In this document: in pieces, positions 1-5,972 of the stretch
Numbering within the stretch: the stretch's first letter is position 1
How the letters are laid out: every line of letters begins with the position of its first letter
DNA from: Oscillospiraceae bacterium
Lineage (GTDB): Bacteria; Bacillota; Clostridia; Oscillospirales; Oscillospiraceae
Assembly: GCA_017646545.1 (NCBI GenBank)
Contig: JAGCMI010000095.1
Location: forward strand, 1-7,656
DNA length: 7,656 bases
Reading direction: 5' to 3'
Translations under genes and position numbers: made by a program
Notes under the pieces: model-generated
What the model was told of the DNA's origin: nothing
Databases searched by the model: none
The model's input: only the letters and a program-made list of their open reading frames with translations

Positions 1-435
1 AGCCGGCTGAAAGCCCTCGCCGTTCCCCGGGATGGTGAAGATGTGGTCATCGCCGCCGATACCATCGTGGTCTGCGAAGGAAAAGTGCTGGGCAAACCCA
101 AGAGCGCGCAGCAGGCCCAGCAGATGCTATCCTTGCTCTCCGGACGGGATCATCAGGTGATGACCGGTGTGACGGTGCTGCGGGGAAGTGCGCAGCAGGT
201 GTTCACGGAAGTGACGGACCTGCATTTCAGAGAGCTTAGCCAAAGGGAAATCCTGCGTTACATTGAAACGGGGGAACCCATGGATAAAGCAGGCGCTTAC
301 GGCATTCAGGGCGGCGCAGCACTGTTTTGTGAGAAAATGTCCGGCGATTATTACAATGTGATGGGTCTGCCGGTGTGCCGGCTGGGGCAGGTGCTGAAAG
401 CTATGGCTCCGGATATGATGGGAGAAGAGGCATGA
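1..435 (+). CDS. maf: Maf-family nucleoside triphosphate pyrophosphatase (3' part; start lies left of the window)
   Basis: The reading frame is open from base 1 and gives 144 residues, against roughly 190 in the family, so about 45-50 N-terminal residues, including the SxSPRR nucleotide-binding loop, are outside the window. Visible family marks are the VIAADTIV segment (visible residues 17-24) with the catalytic-type Asp at visible residue 20, then GKVLGKPK, a GRDHQVMTGV stretch, and the C-terminal block GEPMDKAGAYGIQGGAA followed by GDYYNVMGLPV. Maf proteins hydrolyse dTTP, UTP or modified nucleotides to monophosphates and pyrophosphate in the cytoplasm. In Bacillus subtilis maf sits beside the mre genes and overexpression blocks septation (established knowledge). 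Here its TGA overlaps the mreC ATG (ATGA), so the two are probably translationally coupled. The YhdE-type (dTTP/UTP) assignment is likely, but the substrate cannot be fixed without the N-terminus. Confidence 0.93.
   Translation, partial: SRLKALAVPRDGEDVVIAADTIVVCEGKVLGKPKSAQQAQQMLSLLSGRDHQVMTGVTVLRGSAQQVFTEVTDLHFRELSQREILRYIETGEPMDKAGAYGIQGGAALFCEKMSGDYYNVMGLPVCRLGQVLKAMAPDMMGEEA
421..424 (+). promoter_or_regulatory. Ribosome binding site that fixes the mreC start
   Basis: GGAG lies 7 nt before the ATG at 432, inside the last codons of maf. This favours 432 over the longer in-frame start at 375, which would add 19 residues read from the end of maf and lacks family resemblance. Confidence 0.7.
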
Positions 436-1262
436 GACATTATTTTTCTACCCGCATCAAGGTGGTGCTGGCGCTGGCGGTGGTGCTGGCGATCCTGCTG
501 GGTGTGGTAGGTAGCCTGACGGGAAAAGCGGTGCCCAGCGGTTTTCTGCAGACCATGCTCACACCGCTGCGCTCCGGTGCCTATGCACTGACGGGACAAG
601 CCCAGCGGCTTTACAACTACATCTACAATTACGATGCGCTGGTGGCGGAAAACGAGTCGCTGAAACAGCAATTGTCCCAGTGGCAGGAAAATTCCCGGGA
701 GGCAGATTCTCTGGCGCGGGAAAATGAGCGACTGCGTCAGCTGCTGAAGCTGATGGAGGCCAATCCGGAATATAGACCGGTGGATGCCTATGTAATCGCC
801 CGCAGTTCCAACGACTGGACCAGTACCGTGACCATCAATCGTGGCTCCGATGCCGGTATCACCGTGGGCATGTGCGCCATCACAGCCAATGGCGAAGTGG
901 TGGGCATCGTGACGGAGGTGGGCAGCAATTATGCTGTGGTCAAGACGGTGCTGGACTCCTCTTTGGAAGTCAGCGCCAATATTGCTTCCTCCGGCTATTC
1001 CGGTGTGGTCACCGGCTGCTATACCAGCGGTCACAGAGATATGCTGCGGATGGACTACCTCAGCAGCAGCGCCATCATCCGTACCCAGGATCAGGTGGTG
1101 ACGGCCGGTTCTACCCATTATCCCAGAAATTTGATTTTGGGTTATGTGGTGGATGCAGGTTTCGATGACATTGGGGTGGCAAAGTATGCGATTTTGAAGC
1201 CTGCGGCCGATATTGCCAATTTGGAGCAGGTATTTATTATGACGGAGTATCATCAAGAATGA
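432..1262 (+). CDS. mreC: Rod shape-determining protein MreC
   Basis: This 276-residue protein is the bitopic scaffold of the elongasome. It links cytoplasmic MreB filaments and MreD to PBP2 outside the membrane and activates PBP2 (family knowledge). A short basic N-terminus (RHYFSTRIK) is followed by one membrane segment at about residues 10-29. A coiled coil comes next at about 58-107, containing the heptad-like runs VAENESLKQQLSQ and LARENERLRQLLKL, and then the beta-rich domain from about 117. The domain opens with AYVIARSSNDW (119-129) and continues with NRGSDAGITVGM and NGEVVGIVTEV, the usual MreC core pattern. Length is normal for the family. The start at 432 is chosen for the ATGA overlap with maf, the GGAG upstream and the fit of the N-terminus. 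The TGA overlaps the mreD ATG by 4 nt. Confidence 0.95.
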   Translation: MRHYFSTRIKVVLALAVVLAILLGVVGSLTGKAVPSGFLQTMLTPLRSGAYALTGQAQRLYNYIYNYDALVAENESLKQQLSQWQENSREADSLARENERLRQLLKLMEANPEYRPVDAYVIARSSNDWTSTVTINRGSDAGITVGMCAITANGEVVGIVTEVGSNYAVVKTVLDSSLEVSANIASSGYSGVVTGCYTSGHRDMLRMDYLSSSAIIRTQDQVVTAGSTHYPRNLILGYVVDAGFDDIGVAKYAILKPAADIANLEQVFIMTEYHQE

Positions 1263-1846
1263 AATTATTCACCCGGAAAAGTGAGTTCCGCCCGGACCGG
1301 GAGGGGACAGGACAATTAAATAAACTTTGGCCCACCCCCAAGCAGCAGCTGCTGGCGGTGCGGTGGATCCTGTTTTCTGCGGTGTGTCTGGTGGGACTGC
1401 TGGCGCAGGATGTGCTGCTGTACCGCATCAATGTGATGGGTGGCTGCACCGATGTGGTGCCGTGCCTGATTTTGATGGTGGCGGTGCTGCAGGGCGCGGA
1501 AAGCGGCAGTGTATTCACCCTCATTATGTCGGTGCTGTACTTTTTCTCCGGTTCGTCACCGGGATTCCATGTGATTCCCATGCTGACAGCGGTGACGGTG
1601 TTTGTGGTGATCTTCCGGCAGGCCTTTTTGCGGCAGGGCTTTTTTACGCTGCTGTTTTGCGCAGCGATGGGCATGCTGCTGTATGAAATGGGAATGTTTG
1701 CCGTCAGTCTGTTCCTGAAACTGACGGTGGCAGCCCGGGCAGGGGCAGCGGTAGCCACCGCGCTGATCACGGTGGCGGCGGTTCAGGTTGCTTACCCGGT
1801 GATGATGAGCATCGGAAAGCTGGGAGGCGAAACATGGAAAGAATAA
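1259..1846 (+). CDS. mreD: Rod shape-determining membrane protein MreD
   Basis: This is a 195-residue polytopic membrane protein. Hydrophobic segments are visible at about residues 36-54, 66-80, 83-97, 105-119, 128-152 and 163-185, which fits the 5-6 helices of MreD, the integral-membrane partner of MreC in lateral-wall synthesis. Sequence conservation in this family is low, so position between mreC and the PBP2 gene carries much of the weight. The first 35 residues (including FTRKSEFRPDRE) are hydrophilic and basic, making the protein about 25-30 residues longer than the usual 160-170. The ATG at 1259 is supported by the ATGA overlap with mreC and by GGAG at 1244-1247, though the 11-nt spacing is long. 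A shorter product from an internal start is possible. Its 3' end overlaps the next gene by 13 nt. Confidence 0.88.
   Translation: MKLFTRKSEFRPDREGTGQLNKLWPTPKQQLLAVRWILFSAVCLVGLLAQDVLLYRINVMGGCTDVVPCLILMVAVLQGAESGSVFTLIMSVLYFFSGSSPGFHVIPMLTAVTVFVVIFRQAFLRQGFFTLLFCAAMGMLLYEMGMFAVSLFLKLTVAARAGAAVATALITVAAVQVAYPVMMSIGKLGGETWKE
1822..1827 (+). promoter_or_regulatory. Ribosome binding site of the PBP2 gene
   Basis: GGGAGG lies 6 nt before the ATG at 1834, within the 3' end of mreD. It supports that start and translation coupled to mreD. Confidence 0.75.
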
Positions 1847-3870
1847 CCAAACTCCGGTCGGTGTGGCTGCTGGTGATTGTGGCAACGATTTTGAGTTTGT
1901 TTGCAATCAAGCTTTACTCCATGCAGGTGACGGATGCTGACATCAACGGCGATAACACCACCACTTATATCATGCGCACCCGTGTCCGTGCCGCCCGTGG
2001 CGACATTCTGGACACCAACGGCAATAAACTGGTGACCAACCGCGCCAGTTATGATTTACATATTAACCATTATGTCATGCTCCAGGCCAGCGATACCAAC
2101 GCCCGGCTGCTGGAGCTGGCCAAGACCTGCCGGGCGTTGGGGGTCAGCTATGCGGATAATTTCCCGGTGACCTTTGAAAAGCCTTTTACCTACACGCTGG
2201 ATCAGCAGAACAGCGCGTGGAAGGGTTATTTCCAGAAATTTCTGGTGAACCGTGACAATATGGACTCGGATATCACCGCCCCCTTGCTGATTCAGGAATT
2301 GCGCAACAGTTACCGCATTCCGGAGGATTGGAGCGATGAAGATGCCCGTATGGTCATTGGTTTGCGGTATGAGCTGACCTTGAGAAACGGTGTGACCAAT
2401 CTGCCTACCTATGTGCTGCTGGAGGATGCTTCTGAGGAAGTGCTCACCGCCATTTTGGCCCTGGATGTGCCGGGTATGACGGTGGAGGCTTCTGCGGTTC
2501 GGGAATACAGCACCCAGTATGCGGCCCATATTCTGGGTTATATCGGCGCCATGAATGCCGACCAATGGGAATATTACAAGACCCAGGACGGCTATGCCAT
2601 GGATGCGCTGGTGGGTCAAAGCGGTCTGGAAAAGGCATTTGAGTCCTATCTGCACGGCGTTGACGGTATCCGCATCGACCGGGTTACCAAAGACGGTGTG
2701 GTGGTGGAAAGCTACTATGAAGTGCAGCCCCAATCCGGCAACAATGTGGAAGTTTCCATTGACCTTCTGCTGCAGATGGCGGCGGAGGATACGCTGGCAC
2801 AGGTGATGGAAGAAGCACGGGAACTTGGCCGGGCTGCTGAGGGCGGCGCGGTGGTGGCGATGGATGTAAAGACGGGCCAGATTCTGGCCTGCGGCAGCTA
2901 CCCGACTTTCAATCTGGCCACCTATTTTGAGGATTACGAGCAGCTGGTCAGCACCGATTATAACCCCCTGCTGAACCGGGCATTGACATCTGCCTACGCG
3001 CCCGGCTCCACCTATAAGGTGTCCATGCTGGTGGCGGCGGCCAATGCCGGGGTGGTAGACCGGAATGATACAGTAACAGACCTGCGCAGCTACAAAATCC
3101 CCGGCTATTCCAAGGGCGTTGCCTGCAACAACCACAAAAGCTTCGGAACCATCGGTCTGGACGCTATGGAGGCGCTGATGGGCTCCTGCAACTATTTCTT
3201 CTGCGAACTGGCCAATCGGATGAACATCAGCCAAATTGACGAAACCGCCAAGCTCTTGGGATTGGGAGAACGGACCGGCGTGGAACTGACGGAGTCGGCA
3301 GGCTATCGCTCCAATGAAGCGACGCTGCTGGCGCTGCAAAACCGGAAATGGAGTATGTTTGAGCAGCTGCAGGTGAGCATCGGCCAGTCGGTCAATGCCT
3401 TTACACCCATTCAGCTTGCTTCCTATGCCAGCACCCTGGCCAATGCCGGTACCCGTTATAAGGCCACATTCCTGAGCCGGGTGGTGTCCTCGGATTACCG
3501 GGATCTGATTTCGCAAAATCAGCCCCAGGTGCTCAGCACCATTACAATCAGCCAGGAGGCCCAGTATATGTACCTGGAGGGCATGAAGCTGGTGGCCAGC
3601 AGCTCCTACGGTACGGCCTACAGCACCTTCAAGAATTATCCCATTGCGGTGGCTGCCAAGACCGGTAGTGCCCAGCACGGTGGCGAAGGACCGCTGAACG
3701 GCGCCTTTATCTGCTTTGCTCCCGCCCATGACCCCCAGATCGCCATTGCGGTCTTTGGCGAGAAAATTGGTGGCGGTAGCTATCTGGCGCCCGTTGCCAA
3801 GGCGATTTTGGATGCCTATTTTGGCCTGAACACCGGCGATGTGGACAATTATGAAAATCAACTGAATTGA
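1834..3870 (+). CDS. mrdA: Class B penicillin-binding protein, PBP2/MrdA type (elongasome transpeptidase)
   Basis: This 678-residue D,D-transpeptidase cross-links peptidoglycan outside the membrane, working with a RodA-type glycosyltransferase and MreC. One membrane anchor spans about residues 9-30. The class B pedestal follows, with the conserved RGDILDTNG at 55-63, GQSGLEKAFESYLHG in mid-protein, and the linker QPQSGNNVEVSIDLLLQ. The transpeptidase domain has all three catalytic motifs intact: S392-TYK395 (nucleophilic Ser392), S451-CN453 and K609-TGS612. There is no PASTA repeat, so a sporulation SpoVD-type or PBP2x-like enzyme is less likely. Together with the mreCD neighbours this favours the rod-shape enzyme over the divisome FtsI. 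The gene is last in the operon and a hairpin follows directly. No rodA gene is adjacent. Specific naming (mrdA/pbpA) rests on context and is less certain than the family. Confidence 0.93.
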   Translation: MERITKLRSVWLLVIVATILSLFAIKLYSMQVTDADINGDNTTTYIMRTRVRAARGDILDTNGNKLVTNRASYDLHINHYVMLQASDTNARLLELAKTCRALGVSYADNFPVTFEKPFTYTLDQQNSAWKGYFQKFLVNRDNMDSDITAPLLIQELRNSYRIPEDWSDEDARMVIGLRYELTLRNGVTNLPTYVLLEDASEEVLTAILALDVPGMTVEASAVREYSTQYAAHILGYIGAMNADQWEYYKTQDGYAMDALVGQSGLEKAFESYLHGVDGIRIDRVTKDGVVVESYYEVQPQSGNNVEVSIDLLLQMAAEDTLAQVMEEARELGRAAEGGAVVAMDVKTGQILACGSYPTFNLATYFEDYEQLVSTDYNPLLNRALTSAYAPGSTYKVSMLVAAANAGVVDRNDTVTDLRSYKIPGYSKGVACNNHKSFGTIGLDAMEALMGSCNYFFCELANRMNISQIDETAKLLGLGERTGVELTESAGYRSNEATLLALQNRKWSMFEQLQVSIGQSVNAFTPIQLASYASTLANAGTRYKATFLSRVVSSDYRDLISQNQPQVLSTITISQEAQYMYLEGMKLVASSSYGTAYSTFKNYPIAVAAKTGSAQHGGEGPLNGAFICFAPAHDPQIAIAVFGEKIGGGSYLAPVAKAILDAYFGLNTGDVDNYENQLN

Positions 3871-3875
3871 TGCAA

Positions 3876-3901
3876 AAGGGCGTGGAGCAATCCACGCCCT
3901 T
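3876..3901 (+). terminator. Hairpin after the PBP2 gene, probable end of the maf-mreCD-PBP2 unit
   Basis: A perfect 11-bp inverted repeat (AAGGGCGTGGA at 3876-3886 with TCCACGCCCTT at 3891-3901) closes a GCAA loop of the stable GNRA class, 5 nt after the stop codon. Position and stability suit a terminator or an mRNA 3'-end stabiliser. The + strand lacks a U-run after the stem (TTAAAAATT follows), so it is not a textbook intrinsic terminator. Read on the opposite strand the GC stem is followed by TTTT, but there is no gene on that strand to terminate. Confidence 0.6.
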
Positions 3902-3931
3902 AAAAATTGGAGTTTATTGGGTAGCTTAACG

Positions 3932-3981
3932 CGGTCAGTTTTCAATTTGCGCCTTCGGCAAGACAAACTGAAAATTGTCCG
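3932..3981. repeat. Imperfect inverted repeat / second stem-loop in the intergenic region
   Basis: The arms at 3936-3949 (CAGTTTTCAATTTG) and 3964-3977 (CAAACTGAAAATTG) pair over 14 positions with one G-T wobble (3938/3975) and one A-C mismatch (3945/3968). Past a T-T mismatch, the outer 3932-3934 and 3979-3981 add three GC pairs. The 14-nt loop contains a small GCC-TTC-GGC stem (3951-3959). No open reading frame or U-run accompanies it. It could be a dispersed REP- or MITE-like palindrome, a processed mRNA 3' structure, or a protein-binding site. Nothing in the window decides between these. Confidence 0.6.
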
Positions 3982-3995
3982 GCAAAATGGGGCGG

Positions 3996-4031
3996 AGTAT
4001 GCTTTACATTCGCCGCCTGTAATGGTATACT
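3996..4031. promoter_or_regulatory. Split dyad symmetry overlapping the prfA promoter, candidate operator
   Basis: AGTAT (3996-4000) and TTACA (4004-4008) on the left are mirrored by TGTAA (4018-4022) and ATACT (4027-4031) on the right, around a 9-bp centre; the inner spacers are 3 and 4 bp. The symmetry covers the space from just upstream of the -35 box to the end of the -10 box, where a dimeric repressor could act. The one-base difference in spacing, and the likeness of promoter boxes to part of the pattern, mean it could be chance. Confidence 0.3.
4003..4031 (+). promoter_or_regulatory. Sigma-A-type promoter of the prfA operon
   Basis: A -35 box TTTACA (4003-4008) and a -10 box TATACT (4026-4031) are separated by exactly 17 bp, with an extended -10 TGG (4023-4025) directly upstream. 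Each box differs from the consensus at one base. The predicted transcription start is near 4038, giving a leader of about 29 nt before prfA. The boxes sit inside a split dyad symmetry (listed separately). Confidence 0.8.
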
Positions 4032-4066
4032 AAAGGGTAAGAAGAAATTGCGGGAGTCGTGTTGCT

Positions 4067-5125
4067 ATGCTGAACAAACTGCAGGCGGTGGTTGGCCGCT
4101 ATGAGGAGCTGTGCGCCAAATCGGAGCAGCCGGATTTTTATGCAGATCCGTCCAAAGCAGCCAAGCTGCTGCGGGAAAAGAATGATTTAGAGCCCATTGT
4201 GGAATGTTTTCAGCGCTACCGTGAGGCCCTGCAGGAGATGGCCGATGCCCAGGAATTGATGGGTGATCCGGAAATGAAGGCCTTTTGCCAGGAAACTTTC
4301 ACAGAGGCCAAGGCCCGAAGCGAGGAACTTTATCGCCAGCTGCAGCTGCTGCTTCTGCCGAAAGACCCCAATGACGAAAAGAATGTCATTATGGAGATCC
4401 GAGGCGGTGTGGGCGGTGAGGAAAGCGCGCTGTTTGCCCACAGCTTGTTCCGGATGTACAGCATGTATGCCGCCCAAAAGGGCTGGAGCATTGAACTGAT
4501 GAATTACAGCGAAACGGAACTGGGCGGCGTGAAGGAAGCGGACTTTATCATCAGCGGCCGGGGCGCTTATTCCAGACTCAAATATGAGTCCGGTGTCCAC
4601 CGTGTGCAGCGTGTGCCGGAAACAGAATCCGGTGGCCGGGTGCATACTTCCACCGCCACCGTGGCGGTGCTGCCGGAGATGGAGGAGGCCAATGTGCAGA
4701 TCAATCCTGCCGACATCGAGATGCAGGTCTACAGAGCCTCCGGCGCAGGCGGTCAGCACGTGAACAAAACCTCCTCTGCGGTGCGGTTGATCCACAAGCC
4801 CAGCGGCATTGTGGTGGCTTGTCAGGAGGAACGCAGCCAGCTGCAGAACCGGGAAAAATGTATGCGGATGCTCGCCTCCAAACTCTATGAGATCGAGCAG
4901 GAGCGCATCGACTCGGAGCATGGTGGGCTGCGCCGCAGCCAGGTCGGAACCGGTATGCGCAATGTGCGGATCCGCACCTATAATTTCCCCCAGGGCCGTG
5001 TGACGGATCACCGGATCGGATTGACCCTGTATAAAATCGACGCGGTGATGGACGGTGGCATTGATGAGATCATTGATGGCCTTGCCACCGCAGATCAAGC
5101 GGAAAAGTTGAAAAATAGCCAGTAA
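4067..5125 (+). CDS. prfA: Peptide chain release factor 1 (RF1)
   Basis: This 352-residue protein recognises UAA and UAG in the ribosomal A site and triggers release of the finished peptide. The N-terminal helical domain covers about residues 1-100. The codon-reading tripeptide is P184-E185-T186 within RVQRVPETESGGRVHTS; PxT marks RF1, whereas RF2 carries SPF. The catalytic GGQ motif is G228-G229-Q230 in SGAGGQHVN; its Gln is the residue normally methylated by PrmC. The C-terminal RTYNFPQGRVTDHRIGLTLYK block is conserved. Length is close to the usual 355-360. The ATG at 4067 has GGGAG at 4052-4056, 10 nt away. No programmed frameshift is present, as expected for RF1. One oddity is GMRNVR at 296-301, where many RF1s have GDRSER or GDRSDR. 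No prmC gene follows; a dehydrogenase gene comes 27 nt after the stop. Confidence 0.97.
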   Translation: MLNKLQAVVGRYEELCAKSEQPDFYADPSKAAKLLREKNDLEPIVECFQRYREALQEMADAQELMGDPEMKAFCQETFTEAKARSEELYRQLQLLLLPKDPNDEKNVIMEIRGGVGGEESALFAHSLFRMYSMYAAQKGWSIELMNYSETELGGVKEADFIISGRGAYSRLKYESGVHRVQRVPETESGGRVHTSTATVAVLPEMEEANVQINPADIEMQVYRASGAGGQHVNKTSSAVRLIHKPSGIVVACQEERSQLQNREKCMRMLASKLYEIEQERIDSEHGGLRRSQVGTGMRNVRIRTYNFPQGRVTDHRIGLTLYKIDAVMDGGIDEIIDGLATADQAEKLKNSQ

Positions 5126-5139
5126 TTGGCAGAAAAACC

Positions 5140-5144
5140 GGAGG
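5140..5144 (+). promoter_or_regulatory. Ribosome binding site that fixes the dehydrogenase start
   Basis: GGAGG lies 8 nt before the ATG at 5153. The in-frame TTG at 5126, directly after the prfA stop, has no comparable site and would add nine residues ahead of the Rossmann strand, so 5153 is preferred. Confidence 0.8.
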
Positions 5145-5152
5145 TTACACAT

Positions 5153-5947
5153 ATGAAAATTGCCATTGTTACCGGCGCATCCTCCGGTATGGGACGCCAG
5201 TTTGTGCTGCAGTTGTCCCGCTATGTTCAGGTGGATGAAATCTGGGCAATTGCCCGTCGGGAGGATGCCCTCAAGAGCCTCAAGACCCAGGTGCCCGTCC
5301 GTGCGGTGGCATTGGATCTGCTGGACAGCAGCAGTTTTGAGCGGTTTTCCGCTTTGCTGGCGGAAGAAAAGCCGGATGTGAAACTACTGGTGAATGCGGC
5401 AGGCTTCGGTAAGTTCGGCACCTATCATAAGATCCCCGTGGAAGAGGAATGCCGCATGATCGACCTCAACTGCAAGGCGCTGGTGCTGATGACCCGGCTG
5501 GTGCTGCCCTATATGAAAGAAGGCAGCCATGTGCTGCAGCTGGACAGCTTGTCCGCCTTTCAGCCGGTGCCTTATCTGACCACCTATGGCGCAACCAAAT
5601 CCTTTGTGCTCAGCTATAGCCGGGGCATGAACCGGGAGCTGAAACCCCGTGGCATCCGCATGATGGCCATGAATCCCGGCTGGGTCAAGACGGAATTCTT
5701 TAACCATGCCATGCAGACCAATGCTGACGCAGAGGTGCAGTATTTTAACCCCTTGTGGGAGGCGGAAGATGTGGTGGCCACGGGCTTGAGGGATCTGTAT
5801 AAGACCAAAAAGGACTACTCCGTCCACGGATTTTCTATTCGAATGCAGGTGCGGCTGGTGAAACTGCTGCCCCACAGCATCGTGATGAATATTTGGCTGA
5901 AACAGCAGAAAAAAGCAAAGAATAATACGGGGCTGACCACCAAGTGA
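5153..5947 (+). CDS. Short-chain dehydrogenase/reductase (SDR) of unknown substrate
   Basis: This 264-residue protein has the classical SDR layout: an N-terminal beta strand and the dinucleotide-binding TGASSGMG (T7-G14), a VNAAG variant of the NNAG motif, and active-site Ser132 with Tyr145-GAT-Lys149 (YxxxK), then the post-catalytic NPGWVKTEF. The Ser-to-Tyr spacing of 13 is typical, so it should be an active NAD(P)(H)-dependent oxidoreductase in the cytoplasm. Arg residues after the first strand-helix unit (ARRED) hint at NADP(H) preference, an inference. The C-terminus is amphipathic then very basic (WLKQQKKAKNN), which might allow membrane contact. It resembles the YqjQ/DltE-like group of general SDRs. 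Substrate and pathway cannot be told from sequence. It lies between prfA and tsaE with gaps of 27 and 25 nt, so it is probably in the same operon. Confidence 0.92.
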   Translation: MKIAIVTGASSGMGRQFVLQLSRYVQVDEIWAIARREDALKSLKTQVPVRAVALDLLDSSSFERFSALLAEEKPDVKLLVNAAGFGKFGTYHKIPVEEECRMIDLNCKALVLMTRLVLPYMKEGSHVLQLDSLSAFQPVPYLTTYGATKSFVLSYSRGMNRELKPRGIRMMAMNPGWVKTEFFNHAMQTNADAEVQYFNPLWEAEDVVATGLRDLYKTKKDYSVHGFSIRMQVRLVKLLPHSIVMNIWLKQQKKAKNNTGLTTK

Positions 5948-5972
5948 TCGGCCTTTTACCGAGGGATATGCT

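Noticed and set aside
375..431. Upstream in-frame ATG for mreC at 375
   Set aside because: The added 19 residues are maf codons read in another frame; 432 has the RBS and the stop-start overlap.
351..1256. A 301-codon open frame on the minus strand opposite mreC
   Set aside because: Same shadow effect; His/Gly/Gln-rich sequence without family resemblance, opposite a clear mreC.
2056..3966. A 636-codon open frame on the minus strand opposite the PBP2 gene
   Set aside because: It mirrors the codon pattern of the PBP2 gene, whose product has all catalytic motifs. The antisense product is rich in His, Gln and Gly without recognisable domains.
3991..4017. GGCGG/CCGCC inverted repeat flanking the prfA -35 box
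   Set aside because: Only 5 bp with a 17-nt loop in GC-rich DNA; less convincing than the AGTAT/TTACA dyad in the same place.
4067..5125. Possible RF2 with programmed frameshift
   Set aside because: The frame is uninterrupted and carries PxT (RF1), not SPF (RF2).
5118..5130. Tiny hairpin GCCAG-TAA-TTGGC with the prfA stop codon in its loop
   Set aside because: Only 4 Watson-Crick pairs plus one wobble; too weak to claim a role, and no terminator tail follows.
4187..5152. A 321-codon open frame on the minus strand opposite prfA
   Set aside because: prfA is certain on the + strand; the antisense frame has no motif and is a by-product of GC-rich codon bias.
5126..5152. TTG start for the dehydrogenase directly after the prfA stop
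   Set aside because: The ATG at 5153 has a GGAGG at ideal spacing and begins exactly at the Rossmann strand.
5948..5962. TCGG-N7-CCGA hairpin before tsaE, touching its RBS
   Set aside because: A 4-bp stem is expected by chance at this GC content.
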